Origin: Winogradskyella sp. PG-2
Lineage (GTDB): Bacteria > Bacteroidota > Bacteroidia > Flavobacteriales > Flavobacteriaceae
Assembly (NCBI RefSeq): GCF_000828715.1
Contig: NZ_AP014583.1
Span: 3,408,001-3,472,000, forward strand
Direction: 5' to 3'
DNA: 64,000 nucleotides
The notes beneath the pieces are model-generated. The model did not search any database and was not told where the DNA came from. It saw only the letters and a program-made list of their open reading frames with translations. The translations under genes and the position numbers were made by a program. Numbering within the stretch: position 1 is the first letter of the stretch; each line of letters begins with the position of its first letter. Below are positions 27,263 to 36,692 of the stretch, piece by piece.

Positions 27263-28012
27263 ATGAGCAAATTAAAAGACAAAGTCGCTGTAATTGCTGG
27301 CGCAAATAGTGGTATTGGTTTAGCAACTGCAAAACTATACCTTAAGGAAGGAGCAACAGTTGTGCTATCCGGAAGACGTAAAAATGCCTTAAACGAAGTT
27401 TCAAAAACATTAGATGGAGATTTTATTACAGTTGTGGCTGATGTTTCAAAAGATGATGATAATAAAAATCTTATAGAACAAGCGACAAATCATTATGGCA
27501 AAATAGATATTCTATTTTTGAATGCTGGTATTGCGCCACCTGCTCCTACAGCAGATATTACTGCAGATCATTACAATGAAATATTCGATATTAATGTAAA
27601 AGGCCCAATCATAGCAACAAAAGAAGCTTTACCTCATATCAATGATGGTGGTACTATACTATTTACAAATTCCAGTGTACACCAAAAAGGATTTGATGGA
27701 TTAGATATATACTCTGCTAGTAAAGGTGCTTTAAGCGCTTATGCTAGAGTATTAACTTCTGAAATGAAATCTAGAGGTATTAGAGTAAATTCAATTGCAC
27801 CTGGACCAATTGACACACCTATTTATGGTAAAATAGGTTTACCACAAGATGTGGTTGAGGAAATGGGTAAAGGATTTACAGAGGCTGTACCATTAGGTCG
27901 TTTCGGTACTTCTGAAGAAATTGCTAATGCTGCTTTATTTTTAGCATCAGATGATGCTTCATATATTAATGGTGTAGAATTAGAAGTTGATGGCGGATTA
28001 AGTCAGATTTAA
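27263..28012 (+). CDS. SDR-family oxidoreductase
   Basis: A 249-residue classical short-chain dehydrogenase. NAD(P)-binding GANSGIGLA (about residue 13), NAGIAPPAP, catalytic Ser in FTNSSVHQKG, and YSASKGAL with the Tyr-Lys pair; the C-terminus NGVELEVDGGLSQI is typical. VVLSGRRKN after the second strand suggests NADP(H). The substrate is unknown. The TetR-SDR pairing with common operators suggests an inducible response to a reactive carbonyl or xenobiotic. It ends before a strong bidirectional terminator at 28036. The ATG is at 27263; an upstream start would include the operator. Confidence 0.9.
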   Translation: MSKLKDKVAVIAGANSGIGLATAKLYLKEGATVVLSGRRKNALNEVSKTLDGDFITVVADVSKDDDNKNLIEQATNHYGKIDILFLNAGIAPPAPTADITADHYNEIFDINVKGPIIATKEALPHINDGGTILFTNSSVHQKGFDGLDIYSASKGALSAYARVLTSEMKSRGIRVNSIAPGPIDTPIYGKIGLPQDVVEEMGKGFTEAVPLGRFGTSEEIANAALFLASDDASYINGVELEVDGGLSQI

Positions 28013-28035
28013 ATCTCTTCTAAGGACTAAAAACA

Positions 28036-28066
28036 AAAAAGCCGAACATGTAATGTTCGGCTTTTT
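28036..28066. terminator. Strong bidirectional terminator
   Basis: AAAAAGCCGAACAT (28036-28049), loop GTA, ATGTTCGGCTTTTT (28053-28066): perfect 14-bp arms with A and T tails. It serves the SDR gene on + and the DUF2461 gene on -. Confidence 0.93.
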
Positions 28067-28068
28067 AA

Positions 28069-28746
28069 TTATAATAAAGACTCACCATTAAGGTTTGTAG
28101 TTAATACATCACTCATGTAATCAAAATAAGGCCTAATAATTTTAAAAGACTTATCAACTTCTTTTAGGAAATCAGTATCTAAAACCTCTTTATCAGTATA
28201 CTTTTTAGTAAAAATAAATTGTTTTCTTCGTATTAAATCTATAGCAGAATGTTCCTTATCAAAACCTTTAGGAGCAGTTTTTAATTCATCACCTACAAAA
28301 CCTCCCCAAGTCTCACTAAACGTTTTGTTCTTTAAAATGTCTCGCATTTCAGTATCATCCATTTCAAATTCTTTACGAATTCTAAATAAATCTTCTTTAT
28401 TTGGCTCCCAAAATCCTGTAGCAATAAACGATTCGTTATTGGGTTGAATATGTAAATAGTAACCACCTCTCAATTCTGGTTTTTTCCTAGTAAAAGAACC
28501 TCCAAAATGGGTTTTGTATGGTAGCTTATTTTTCGAAAAGCGAACGTCTCTATAGATTCTAAAGATTTTTATTTTTTCTATCTGATCATGAGTATTCATT
28601 AGCTGTCCCAAATGATTATATGCAGATTTAACTTTAGCTTCAATAGCTTTAAATTCTGGTTTATGTTCGTTAAACCAATCTCTGTCATTGTTCTTAGTTA
28701 GCTTTTTGAAAAACGTTAGGGTTTCTTTTGGTATGGTTGTACTCAT
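28069..28746 (-). CDS. DUF2461 domain protein
   Basis: A 225-residue protein with the DUF2461 (TIGR02453) signature: LTFFKKLTKNNDRDWFNEHKPEF near the N-terminus, IFRIYRDVRFSKNKLPYKTHFGG, and GGYYLHIQPNNESFIATGFWEPNKEDLFRIR. Widespread in bacteria and fungi, function unknown. Single gene between two strong terminators. Confidence 0.9.
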   Translation of the reverse strand: MSTTIPKETLTFFKKLTKNNDRDWFNEHKPEFKAIEAKVKSAYNHLGQLMNTHDQIEKIKIFRIYRDVRFSKNKLPYKTHFGGSFTRKKPELRGGYYLHIQPNNESFIATGFWEPNKEDLFRIRKEFEMDDTEMRDILKNKTFSETWGGFVGDELKTAPKGFDKEHSAIDLIRRKQFIFTKKYTDKEVLDTDFLKEVDKSFKIIRPYFDYMSDVLTTNLNGESLL

Positions 28747-28833
28747 CTTATTATTTAATTTAGATAAAAATATAAAAATCGTCAGTCACTTTATGTTAAA
28801 ACGAATTAATACTTAGTCTAATTTTAGACATTA

Positions 28834-28869
28834 AAAAAATCTCAGGTTAAATAGTAACCTGAGATTTTT
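28834..28869. terminator. Bidirectional terminator
   Basis: Arms AAATCTCAGGTTA and TAACCTGAGATTT around a short AT loop, with A-run before and T-run after. It lies downstream of the T9SS pseudogene (minus) and upstream of DUF2461. Confidence 0.88.
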
Positions 28870-28914
28870 AATTATTATTATTTTCTTCAAAAATAAATTA
28901 TTGAAGAGCCTTAT

Positions 28915-29742
28915 TTAATGTTGCACTACAATCATTTTAGATGCGCTTATATCTTTTTTTAGTATCAGAGAGCTTAACTATATAGACACCATTTTCCATA
29001 AAAGAAGTATCAATTGTTAATTCACTAACTAAATCTTAATAGTCTTAGTCATAATTAATTTACCATCTAAGCCTATAATATCAACCTTATTAACTGTATT
29101 GTTTAAATCTTTTAAAATTAAAGACTCATCAACTGGGTTTGGGTGTAATAAAAATCCACTTAATTCATTATCATCTACTGACGCTGTTGGCACAGTATAA
29201 AATCTAATTTCGCTAACAGTATTCCAAGGACTATCAGATCTACCGTAGGCTTTAAATTTAATATATCTAACACCAGTAATAGTACCAAAATCATTAAACT
29301 GCAAATACGTATTATCCTGATTGCTAAATATGTTACCTGCAGATGGATAAAGATTTACATAACTACCAGCTGCATCTGGATCTGAATCAGTTGAAACCCA
29401 AAGCTGAAATTCATACGATGGTATTTTTGTAACCGTTAAATATTGAATTTCTATTAAATCATAAGCACCACCTAAATCGAAAATAATTTCTTCACCTGTG
29501 TTACTTTGTGCTGCCCAATCAGTATCTTCATCGTTATCAATTAGATTAGTTTCATAATTAAATTTTACTGCAGGAGGGTCTACGTGCTAATCAAAGAAAT
29601 AATGTAGAGTCACACCTGTAATTTCTATATTACTAGTTGCAACTATTTCTTGAGAAAAAGTTAATAAACTTACTAAAAACAACGCCATAGATAAGTACGT
29701 TTTTAGCTGTTTACTTTTTTGGAAATGTAATTTTGTTGTCAT
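28915..29742 (-). pseudogene. Secreted discoidin-like protein with T9SS sorting tail, multiply disrupted
   Basis: ATG 29742 opens a long signal-peptide region (LSMALFLVSLLTFSQE). TAG at 29587-29589 interrupts the frame (HYFFD-stop-HVDPPAVKF). The same frame then reads an F5/8 C-like domain (DTDWAAQSNTGEEIIFDLGG, GVRYIKFKAYGRSDSPWNTVSEI) and the start of a T9SS type A tail (FLLHPNPVDESLILKDLNN). The tail leaves frame at about 29030, continues in a second frame as ENGVYIVKLSDTKKR, and returns to the first frame for SASKMIVVQH before TAA 28915-28917. One nonsense and two frameshifts make it a clear pseudogene. Confidence 0.85.
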
Positions 29743-29755
29743 ACGTTTTAATTTT

Positions 29756-29779
29756 TAAAAATTGGTTAACCAATTTTTA
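29756..29779. promoter_or_regulatory. Perfect 24-bp palindrome upstream of the T9SS pseudogene
   Basis: Half-site TAAAAATTGG, centre TTAA, then the exact complement CCAATTTTTA, ending 14 bp before the pseudogene start. The core TTGG-TTAA-CCAA resembles operators of GntR-type regulators (TGGT-nn-ACCA). No regulator gene is adjacent. Confidence 0.6.
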
Positions 29780-30138
29780 TTTTCTAACTATAATATTTTT
29801 TTAAATGGTTTAAAAAATTGTTTGGGGTAATTTTTAGAATATGGTATTTCTACAAACAGCAGAATACCAATAACTAAGAATCTTTAAACAATAATTTCTG
29901 CTTATTCTAGTTGAATAAAATTATCAAAATACACAATTAAATTAATCATTTTAATGCATAACTATTAAAAAATATACGTTAAGTTTTGATAACTAATTGA
30001 ATCGAATATGTAAAAAAATGACCTTTCAACATTTAATATTTGCAGTTAAAAATTATAATGTAGAATAGTTTCTAATAAACTTGTGAGTTGTGAGAATTTT
30101 TACTATAATGCACTACTTTTAAAACACAACTAATTTCT
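29780..30138. other. Intergenic region, 359 bp
   Basis: Very AT-rich with no reading frame or RNA gene recognised. It separates the divergent T9SS pseudogene and the 73-residue protein, so it should contain both promoters; no consensus TAnnTTTG box stands out. Confidence 0.4.
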
Positions 30139-30360
30139 ATGGGTAGACCAGCAACAAGACCAACAAAACTTAAAGACGGTTACTATATTGAGATCCGAAA
30201 CAAAGGCTCAAAATCAGGAGTAAAACTCTATAGTGGCACTAAATTACAGATGCATCGTGCTATAAAAATGTACGAGCGTTCTAAAGAAGTTATTATTTTA
30301 GGCGAATCTGTTAATGGTAAGTTTGTTGATAAAGAGCCAAAATTACATGTAGTAAACTAA
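30139..30360 (+). CDS. Small conserved basic protein (73 aa), unknown function
   Basis: Sequence starts MGRPATRPTKLKDGYYIEIRN and continues with a basic, beta-rich stretch (SGVKLYSGTKLQMHRAIKMYERSKEVIILGE). No signal peptide or membrane segment. I recall similar small proteins across Flavobacteriaceae; the basic charge and GRPATRP start suggest nucleic-acid contact, which is inference only. Its own terminator follows 20 bp after the stop codon. Confidence 0.7.
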   Translation: MGRPATRPTKLKDGYYIEIRNKGSKSGVKLYSGTKLQMHRAIKMYERSKEVIILGESVNGKFVDKEPKLHVVN

Positions 30361-30380
30361 TTTTACGTACCATATAATTT

Positions 30381-30411
30381 AAAAAGGATGAAACATTGTT
30401 TCATCCTTTTT
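30381..30411. terminator. Strong intrinsic terminator
   Basis: AAAAAGGATGAAAC (30381-30394), loop ATT, GTTTCATCCTTTTT (30398-30411): perfect 14-bp arms. Confidence 0.92.
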
Positions 30412-30496
30412 GGTTTAATAATGTATAGTAAAAAACACACTTTATATTTTTTTATAAATTGAAAGTCATAACTAACTAAATTAAATCAATATTATT

Positions 30497-30922
30497 ATGA
30501 CAAATTCGATGAACAAACCACCTATTTGGTTTTGAATTGTGAGTGTATTAGCATTATTATGGAATGGTGCTGGTGTAATGGCCTACATAGGTAGAGCATA
30601 TGCAACAGACGAAATTATAGCTGCATTACCAGAAGAGCAACAAGCTGAGTTCTTAATAGAGCATCCTGCTTGGTACACCGCAGCATTTGCTTTAGCAGTA
30701 TTTTGTGGAGCTTTAGGCTGTATCGCTATATTAATTAGAAAAAAATAGGCCCATCCATTATTTGTAATTTCTGCTTTAGGCGCAATTGTTCAACATGCCT
30801 ATCTTTTTAAAAATGTAGAGATGTCTGCAGGAAAAATAGTAATGCCAATCTTGGTTATTGTGGTATGTGTGTTTTTAATATTTTTCGCAAAAACTTCGAT
30901 GGCAAAAGGCTGGATAAAATAA
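30497..30922 (+). pseudogene. Small four-helix membrane protein, two Trp codons turned to stops
   Basis: One frame of 141 codons from ATG 30497 to TAA 30920 is interrupted by TGA at 30533-30535 (PPIWF-stop-IVSVLALLWN) and TAG at 30746-30748 (LIRKK-stop-AHPLFVISALG). Both positions hold Trp in the homologues I remember (WFWxVxVLALLWN, RKKWAxxxF). Those homologues are often annotated sugar transporter in Flavobacteria without evidence. Hydrophobic segments lie at about residues 12-32, 62-82, 85-105 and 115-135. Each stop needs only one G-to-A change. The middle 69-codon piece is not a plausible protein by itself. Confidence 0.85.
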
Positions 30923-30939
30923 AATAACCGATCAATTTT

Positions 30940-30975
30940 AAAAAAGGTATTAGCTACACTGCTGGTACCTTTTTT
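30940..30975. terminator. Terminator between the membrane pseudogene and truA
   Basis: AAAAAAGGTA (30940-30949) / TACCTTTTTT (30966-30975) with inner AGC/GCT pairing. It serves the truA end on the minus strand and may also end + strand transcripts. Confidence 0.85.
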
Positions 30976-31760
30976 TATTCGAAATTAACGGAATGTAATA
31001 TTAAACCAGAAGCAGGAGCAATATAATCCATAACTTCAGTACTATTTTCTTTTAAAGTGTCTTGAATATAATCTAAGTCCACTTCTCCTCTACCTAACTT
31101 AATTAAGCAACCAAACATCAATCGTATTTGATTACGCATAAAACCTTTACCTTCAACTTTAAATACATATGACTTCTTAGGAAAAAAATTCGCTGTATAA
31201 ATAGTATTGTCTACAATTTCAGAAGATAAAATAATTCTAAAATATTCACCTTTATCAGTAGCGCGATAACAATAGGTTTTAAAATTGTGAGATCCTTCAA
31301 AGAGTTTTGCACCTTGCTTCATCAACTCTACATCAAGCGGTTCAAGAATTGTAGTTAGTATTGGTGCACAGAATGGGTGATTCTTCTGCCCTTCTGAAAA
31401 TACATAATGGTATTCTTTTAACTTAGAGTCTTGAATGACATTAAACACTTTATCTACTTCAGTAATAGATAAAGCTCTAATATCTTGAGGTAGATTATGA
31501 TTGAATAATTCTAAAAATGCATCAAAATCAGTAATAGGTTCATTATAGATAAACAATTCTAAAGCAGCTTCATTTGCAGAAACCATAGCATCAGTTCTAC
31601 CAGCTCCTAAAGTTTTAAAGCGTATATCTTTAAGAATATACTTTAATGTACGATCTATCATTAAATGAATGGTCTTCACATCTGGTTGTTTTTGCCAGCC
31701 ATGAAAACGATATCCTAAATATTGGATTTTTATAAGATAATAATAGCGTTTATCAAACAT
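30975..31760 (-). CDS. truA: tRNA pseudouridine synthase, TruA family
   Basis: A 261-residue TruA-family enzyme that converts uridine to pseudouridine in the tRNA anticodon stem-loop (positions 38-40 in E. coli). Catalytic Asp is in LGAGRTDAMVSA (about residue 56). Other family segments are IQYLGYRFHGWQKQP, KLKEYHYVFSEG and FMRNQIRLMFGCLIKLGRG. Bacteroidota often carry two TruA-type genes, so this may be a paralogue and not the principal enzyme. It lies 37 bp downstream of hisIE on the same strand and could be read through from the his operon. Confidence 0.88.
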   Translation of the reverse strand: MFDKRYYYLIKIQYLGYRFHGWQKQPDVKTIHLMIDRTLKYILKDIRFKTLGAGRTDAMVSANEAALELFIYNEPITDFDAFLELFNHNLPQDIRALSITEVDKVFNVIQDSKLKEYHYVFSEGQKNHPFCAPILTTILEPLDVELMKQGAKLFEGSHNFKTYCYRATDKGEYFRIILSSEIVDNTIYTANFFPKKSYVFKVEGKGFMRNQIRLMFGCLIKLGRGEVDLDYIQDTLKENSTEVMDYIAPASGLILHSVNFE

Positions 31761-31797
31761 TTATAAATTGATTTACAAAAGACATAACATAATAATA

Positions 31798-32397
31798 TTA
31801 TTTATTTCTTTCTTTGAGAATATTTACAACGTCATTTAGCTTAAAACCCTTTGCTTGCAACAACATTAAATAATGAAATAAAAGATCAGCACTTTCCTCT
31901 AAAAATAATTGATCATTATTGTCTTTTGCCTCAATGACAACTTCTACAGCTTCTTCACCAACTTTTTGAGCCACTTTATTTATACCTTTTGCAAATAAAG
32001 AAGCTACATAAGATTTTTCAGAATTAGCATTTTCAATTCTTGATGCTATAATATCTTCTAATTTGGAAATAAAACCATATGATGTATCATTATCTTCATT
32101 CCAACAGGTGTCAGTTCCTTTGTGACATGTTGGTCCTTTTGGAGTGGCTTTTACTAATAATGCATCACTATCACAGTCTAACTTTATATCAATTAGACTT
32201 AGCACATTTCCGCTCTCTTCCCCTTTAGTCCAAAGACGTTGCTTTGTTCTGCTAAAAAAAGTAACCAACTTTGTTTCTAAAGTCTTATTCAATGCTGCAG
32301 TATTCATATAACCTAACATTAAAACTTTGTTAGAATCTACATCTTGTATAATTGCTGGCACAAGTCCATCAGGGCTTTTATTAAAATCTACGTTCAT
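31798..32397 (-). CDS. hisIE: Bifunctional phosphoribosyl-AMP cyclohydrolase / phosphoribosyl-ATP pyrophosphatase
   Basis: Steps 2 and 3 of histidine synthesis in one 199-residue protein. The HisI domain (1-110) has FFSRTKQRLWTKGEESGN and the metal-binding cysteines of LDCDSDALLVKATPKGPTCHKGTDTCW. The HisE domain (120-199) has KGINKVAQKVGEEAVEVVIEAKD. The start was set at ATG 32397 (MNVDFNKSPDGLVP). An ATG 60 bp upstream would add a Cys-rich tail unlike the family and overlap hisF. Last his gene in the operon. Confidence 0.94.
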   Translation of the reverse strand: MNVDFNKSPDGLVPAIIQDVDSNKVLMLGYMNTAALNKTLETKLVTFFSRTKQRLWTKGEESGNVLSLIDIKLDCDSDALLVKATPKGPTCHKGTDTCWNEDNDTSYGFISKLEDIIASRIENANSEKSYVASLFAKGINKVAQKVGEEAVEVVIEAKDNNDQLFLEESADLLFHYLMLLQAKGFKLNDVVNILKERNK

Positions 32398-32440
32398 AAC
32401 TTTATTTTTATAAGATACTAAAACAAGTTCATTACGGCAG

Positions 32441-33196
32441 CTAAAGCCGCACTTCAATATCTTGCTTTTGTAACTCTTTTTTTAATTCAAATATTTGTAT
32501 TTCACCAAAATGAAATACACTAGCAGCTAAAGCAGCATCTGCTTTTCCTATTTTAAATGTATCAGCGAAATGCTGAATAGTACCTGCACCACCTGAAGCA
32601 ATTATAGGAATATTAACTAATTCTGATAATTTTCCTAATGCTATATTAGCAAACCCGGCTTTTGTGCCATCATGATCCATTGATGTAAATAATATTTCGC
32701 CTGCTCCTCGTCCCTCTACTTCTTTGGCCCAATCAAATAATTTAATATCAGTCGGAATTGTACCTCCTGCTAAATGTACTAACCATTCACCATCAACTTG
32801 TTTTGCATCAATAGCGACTACGACACATTGGCTTCCAAATTTTTCAGATAATTCATTAATTAATTCTGGTCGCTTAACTGCTGATGAATTAATCGATACT
32901 TTATCAGCTCCACAATGCAATAATGTATCCACATCTTTTACAGATGAAATTCCACCACCAACTGTAAATGGAATATTAACTTGTTCAGCCACTTTTAAAA
33001 CCATTTCATGCATGGTTTTACGATTCTCTAACGTTGCAGCGATATCTAGAAACACCAATTCATCTGCACCTAATTCAGCATATTGCTTTGCTAATACTAC
33101 TGGATCACCTGCATCTCTGAGGTCAATAAAATTCACACCTTTAACAGTTCTACCATTTTTGATATCTAAACAAGAAACAATTCGTTTTGTTAACAT
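32441..33196 (-). CDS. hisF: Imidazole glycerol phosphate synthase, cyclase subunit
   Basis: A 251-residue beta/alpha barrel, with [23 protein letters not shown], catalytic Asp in both halves (CLDIKNG and [10 protein letters not shown]), PFTVGGGI and IIASGGAG phosphate-binding loops. It joins HisH-derived ammonia to PRFAR, making imidazole glycerol phosphate and AICAR. It starts 2 bp after hisA ends. Confidence 0.96.
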   Translation of the reverse strand: MLTKRIVSCLDIKNGRTVKGVNFIDLRDAGDPVVLAKQYAELGADELVFLDIAATLENRKTMHEMVLKVAEQVNIPFTVGGGISSVKDVDTLLHCGADKVSINSSAVKRPELINELSEKFGSQCVVVAIDAKQVDGEWLVHLAGGTIPTDIKLFDWAKEVEGRGAGEILFTSMDHDGTKAGFANIALGKLSELVNIPIIASGGAGTIQHFADTFKIGKADAALAASVFHFGEIQIFELKKELQKQDIEVRL

Positions 33197-33198
33197 AA

Positions 33199-33942
33199 TT
33201 AATTATTAATAATGAATTGTTCAATTTCCTTGAGTGAAATTCTATTCTCGTATATAGCTTTACCAATTATGACACCTTCACATTCTAACGCTTTAAGTTT
33301 TGGTAATTCCTCAAATTTTGAAATTCCCCCAGAAGCTATAAGTTTTAAAGATTCATTGTTGTGCTCTGATTGACAGTCTGCCAAAATTCTATCATACAAT
33401 TCAAAGGAAGGGCCTTCTAGCATTCCATCCTTAGATATATCTGTACATATGACATAAGAAATACCTTTAGATTGATAATCTTTTATGAATGGGATGACTT
33501 TTAAGTCACTTTCTTCTTGCCATCCTGAAATTGCAATATTTTCATTGTTGCAGTCTGCACCTAGTATTATTTTTTCGGAGCCATATTTAGAAATCCATCT
33601 TTCAAAAATATCAGAGTTTTTTACAGCTATGCTTCCACCAGTGATTTGGTTAGCGCCAGAGTTAAATGCAATTTTTAAATCTTCATCAGACTTTAAACCA
33701 CCACCAAAATCTATGTTAAGATTAGTTTGTGTAGCAATATTCTCTAAAACTTTATAGTTAACAATATGACTCGCTTTGGCACCATCCAAATCTACTACAT
33801 GTAAATACTGGATACCAGAATCCTCAAATTGTTTAGCAACCTCCAGAGGGTTTTCGTTATATACTTTCTTTGTGCTGTAATCCCCTTTTGTTAATCGAAC
33901 ACATTGACCGTTTATTATATCTATTGCTGGTATTATTCTCAT
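33199..33942 (-). CDS. hisA: ProFAR isomerase (1-(5-phosphoribosyl)-5-[(...)amino]imidazole-4-carboxamide isomerase)
   Basis: A 247-residue barrel homologous to HisF, beginning [22 protein letters not shown] with the general-base Asp (AIDI), then [18 protein letters not shown] loop (here [11 protein letters not shown]), [13 protein letters not shown] with the second Asp, and [13 protein letters not shown]. It catalyses the Amadori rearrangement of ProFAR. One base separates it from hisH. Confidence 0.96.
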   Translation of the reverse strand: MRIIPAIDIINGQCVRLTKGDYSTKKVYNENPLEVAKQFEDSGIQYLHVVDLDGAKASHIVNYKVLENIATQTNLNIDFGGGLKSDEDLKIAFNSGANQITGGSIAVKNSDIFERWISKYGSEKIILGADCNNENIAISGWQEESDLKVIPFIKDYQSKGISYVICTDISKDGMLEGPSFELYDRILADCQSEHNNESLKLIASGGISKFEELPKLKALECEGVIIGKAIYENRISLKEIEQFIINN

Positions 33943-33943
33943 T

Positions 33944-34525
33944 TTATAACTCTAAAAAATTTTGTAATAAAAGCTCTCCAACCTTGCCACTTTTTTCTGG
34001 GTGAAATTGCACTCCAAAGAAATTATCATTCTCTAGAGCAGAAGCATATTCTAATTCGTAATCTGTAGTTGCTATAGCTTCATTGCAATTTTCAGCATAA
34101 TAACTATGAACCAGATACATATAATCATTCTCATTTATCCCTTTAAATAAATCGGATTTTAAGTTATTAATAGTATTCCAACCCATTTGAGGAACTTTAA
34201 CGGCATTGGAAAATCGTTTCACATTTACGTCAAAAATTCCAAGTCCTTTTGTACTACCTTCTTCTGTATGATTACACATCAATTGCATACCTAAACATAT
34301 ACCCAGAACAGGTTGATTTAACTGAGGTAATAACTTGTTTAGTCCACTTTCCTTAAGCATCCTCATGGCAGAACTTGCTTCACCTACACCAGGAAAAACT
34401 ACTTTATTTGAAGCTAAAATTTCATCAGGATTATCAGTTAATACAGCATCATATCCCAATCGTTTAAAGGCGAATTGAATACTTTTAATATTACCTGCTC
34501 CATAATCTATTATTGATAATTTCAT
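33944..34525 (-). CDS. hisH: Imidazole glycerol phosphate synthase, glutamine amidotransferase subunit
   Basis: A 193-residue class I amidotransferase. Nucleophile Cys is in GICLGMQLM (about residue 77), with the His-Glu partner in [11 protein letters not shown] near the C-terminus, and MGWNTINN. It supplies ammonia to HisF. Its start codon overlaps the stop of hisB by 1 bp, a TAATG-type junction that suggests translational coupling. Confidence 0.96.
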   Translation of the reverse strand: MKLSIIDYGAGNIKSIQFAFKRLGYDAVLTDNPDEILASNKVVFPGVGEASSAMRMLKESGLNKLLPQLNQPVLGICLGMQLMCNHTEEGSTKGLGIFDVNVKRFSNAVKVPQMGWNTINNLKSDLFKGINENDYMYLVHSYYAENCNEAIATTDYELEYASALENDNFFGVQFHPEKSGKVGELLLQNFLEL

Positions 34526-35658
34526 TAAAGCATACCTTTTGTTGATGGCAAAATCATTTTTTCCACATCTTGTTTTACAGCCATTTTTATTGCTTTTGCA
34601 AAGGCTTTAAATATGGCTTCAATTTTATGATGTTCGTTATCACCTTCTACTTTTACATTTAAATTACATTTTGCACCATCAGTAAATGATTTAAAGAAAT
34701 GATAAAACATTTCTGTAGGCATTTTACCTATCATTTCGCGCTTAAAATCTGCTTCCCAAACTAACCAGTTTCTACCACCAAAGTCAATAGCTACTTGCGC
34801 TAAACAGTCATCCATTGGTAATGAAAACCCATAGCGTTCAATACCCAATTTATTCCCCAAAGTTTTAGCAAAGACTTCACCTAAAGCAATGGCTGTGTCT
34901 TCGATTGTATGATGCTCATCTACTTCTAAATCTCCATTAACTTTAATATTCAGATCTATTTGGCCATGACGAGCAATTTGATCTAACATATGGTCGAAAA
35001 AAGCAATACCTGTATCTATTGTACTTTTTCCTGTTCCATCGAGATTAATATCTATTTTAATCTTAGTTTCATTTGTATTGCGTTTTATATTACCAATACG
35101 TTCTGTGGTTTTTAAAAACCTATAAATTACTTCCCAATCATTAGTTTCTAAAGCAATATATTCCACCAACTCTTTATTGCTAACTGTTACTTCCTCAGCT
35201 CCAAGATTTGTATTATCATTAATAAAAATACCTTTTGCTCCTAAATTTTTGGCTAATTCAACATCAGTTAAGCGATCTCCTATGACAAAAGAATTTACTA
35301 AATCGTAAGTTTCAGAAAAATACTTTGTTAACAAGCCTGTATTGGGTTTGCGCGTTGGTGCATTATCTTTTGCAAATGTCCTATCAATGAATTGTTCTTT
35401 AAATACAACTCCTTCAGTTTCAAAAGATTTTAAAACAAAATTATGAACTGGCCAAAAAGTATCTTCTGGATATACCTTAGTACCTAATCCATCTTGATTA
35501 GTAATCATTACGATTTCAAAATTCAACTCTTGAGCTATCTTACTTAAATATTGAAACACTTTTGGATAAAATTCTAATTTTTCAAATGAATCTATTTGCT
35601 CATCTGCTGGCTCTTTAATTAGAGTTCCGTCTCTGTCTATAAATAATACAGGCTTCAT
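34525..35658 (-). CDS. hisB: Bifunctional histidinol-phosphatase / imidazoleglycerol-phosphate dehydratase
   Basis: A 377-residue fusion. The HAD phosphatase domain (1-165) has [10 protein letters not shown] and [20 protein letters not shown]. The IGP dehydratase domain (185-377) has [28 protein letters not shown] and [14 protein letters not shown], the metal-binding His motifs. It performs steps 6 and 8 of the pathway. The fusion is of the E. coli type and is common in Bacteroidota. It overlaps hisC and hisH by 1 bp each. Confidence 0.96.
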   Translation of the reverse strand: MKPVLFIDRDGTLIKEPADEQIDSFEKLEFYPKVFQYLSKIAQELNFEIVMITNQDGLGTKVYPEDTFWPVHNFVLKSFETEGVVFKEQFIDRTFAKDNAPTRKPNTGLLTKYFSETYDLVNSFVIGDRLTDVELAKNLGAKGIFINDNTNLGAEEVTVSNKELVEYIALETNDWEVIYRFLKTTERIGNIKRNTNETKIKIDINLDGTGKSTIDTGIAFFDHMLDQIARHGQIDLNIKVNGDLEVDEHHTIEDTAIALGEVFAKTLGNKLGIERYGFSLPMDDCLAQVAIDFGGRNWLVWEADFKREMIGKMPTEMFYHFFKSFTDGAKCNLNVKVEGDNEHHKIEAIFKAFAKAIKMAVKQDVEKMILPSTKGML

Positions 35659-36692
35659 TATAATTGGTTTAATATCTTAATTAATGTTTTATTTTCTTCT
35701 TCAGTTCCTACAGTAAACCTCAAACAATTTTCACATAATGGTTGTGTCGTTCTGTTCCTAACGACAATGCCTTTTTCTATCAATTGTGTATAACGTTTAT
35801 TTGCATCATCTACTTTAGCCAAAACAAAATTAGCATCAGAAGGAAATATGGTTTCCACAAATGAAATATTTGAAAGCTCTGAACTAAGTTGATGACGTTC
35901 TTTTAAAACCATATTAATCTCTTGATTTACGTCATCAATACTATTTAAGCGCTCTAGCGCTTTATCTTGAGTTAATTGATTTACATTATATGGTGGCTTT
36001 ATTTTATTTAAAACCGAAATAATATATTCTGAAGCAAAACAAATTCCTAGTCTAATGCCTGCTAATCCGTAAGCCTTAGATAAGGTTTGTGTGACTATAA
36101 GATTTGGAAAATCATTTAAACGACTTAACCAACTCTCGTGATTTGAAAAATCAATGTAAGCCTCGTCTATCACTACAATTCCATTAAACCCCTTAATTAA
36201 TTCTTCAACTTTATCTGCATTAAAACTATTAGCCGTTGGATTATTAGGTGAGCATATAAACAATAGCTTAGAATCTTCATTTTGAGTAGATAAAATTTCT
36301 GACACTTTTGGTTCAAAGCTTTTATCTAACTGAACTGATTTAATTTCAATTGCATTTAAATCTGCCAAAACACTATACATGCCATATGTTGGTGGCAAGG
36401 TGATAACATTATCTTGATTAGGTTCGCAGAACGCCCTGAATACTAAATCTAATACTTCATCACTTCCATTACCCAATAAAATCTGAGATTTAGATACATT
36501 TTTAATTTTTGTAATTCTCTCCTTAACTTTTGATTGCTTTGGATCTGGATAACGATTAACGCTTGTTTGGAAAGGATTTTCATTAGCATCTATGAATACC
36601 ATGTTAGCAGTTGCATCTTTGTATTCATCGCGTGCAGAAGAATATGCCTTTATCGTTTTTATATTATCACGTAAAAGATTCTCTATATTCAT
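35658..36692 (-). CDS. hisC: Histidinol-phosphate aminotransferase
   Basis: A 344-residue class I/II PLP aminotransferase. The PLP Lys is in [28 protein letters not shown] and [10 protein letters not shown] bind the cofactor; [15 protein letters not shown] is near the start and [11 protein letters not shown] at the end. It converts imidazole acetol phosphate to histidinol phosphate. It overlaps hisD by 4 bp (ATGA), consistent with coupled translation. Confidence 0.95.
   Translation of the reverse strand: MNIENLLRDNIKTIKAYSSARDEYKDATANMVFIDANENPFQTSVNRYPDPKQSKVKERITKIKNVSKSQILLGNGSDEVLDLVFRAFCEPNQDNVITLPPTYGMYSVLADLNAIEIKSVQLDKSFEPKVSEILSTQNEDSKLLFICSPNNPTANSFNADKVEELIKGFNGIVVIDEAYIDFSNHESWLSRLNDFPNLIVTQTLSKAYGLAGIRLGICFASEYIISVLNKIKPPYNVNQLTQDKALERLNSIDDVNQEINMVLKERHQLSSELSNISFVETIFPSDANFVLAKVDDANKRYTQLIEKGIVVRNRTTQPLCENCLRFTVGTEEENKTLIKILNQL

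Noticed and set aside
17036..30922. Stop-codon reassignment or programmed readthrough
   Set aside because: TAA, TAG and TGA all interrupt genes, at Trp, Glu, Tyr and Lys positions, together with frameshifts, while intact genes end normally with the same codons.
32398..32457. A 20-residue N-terminal extension of HisIE
   Set aside because: It overlaps hisF and adds residues absent from the family; ATG 32397 fits.
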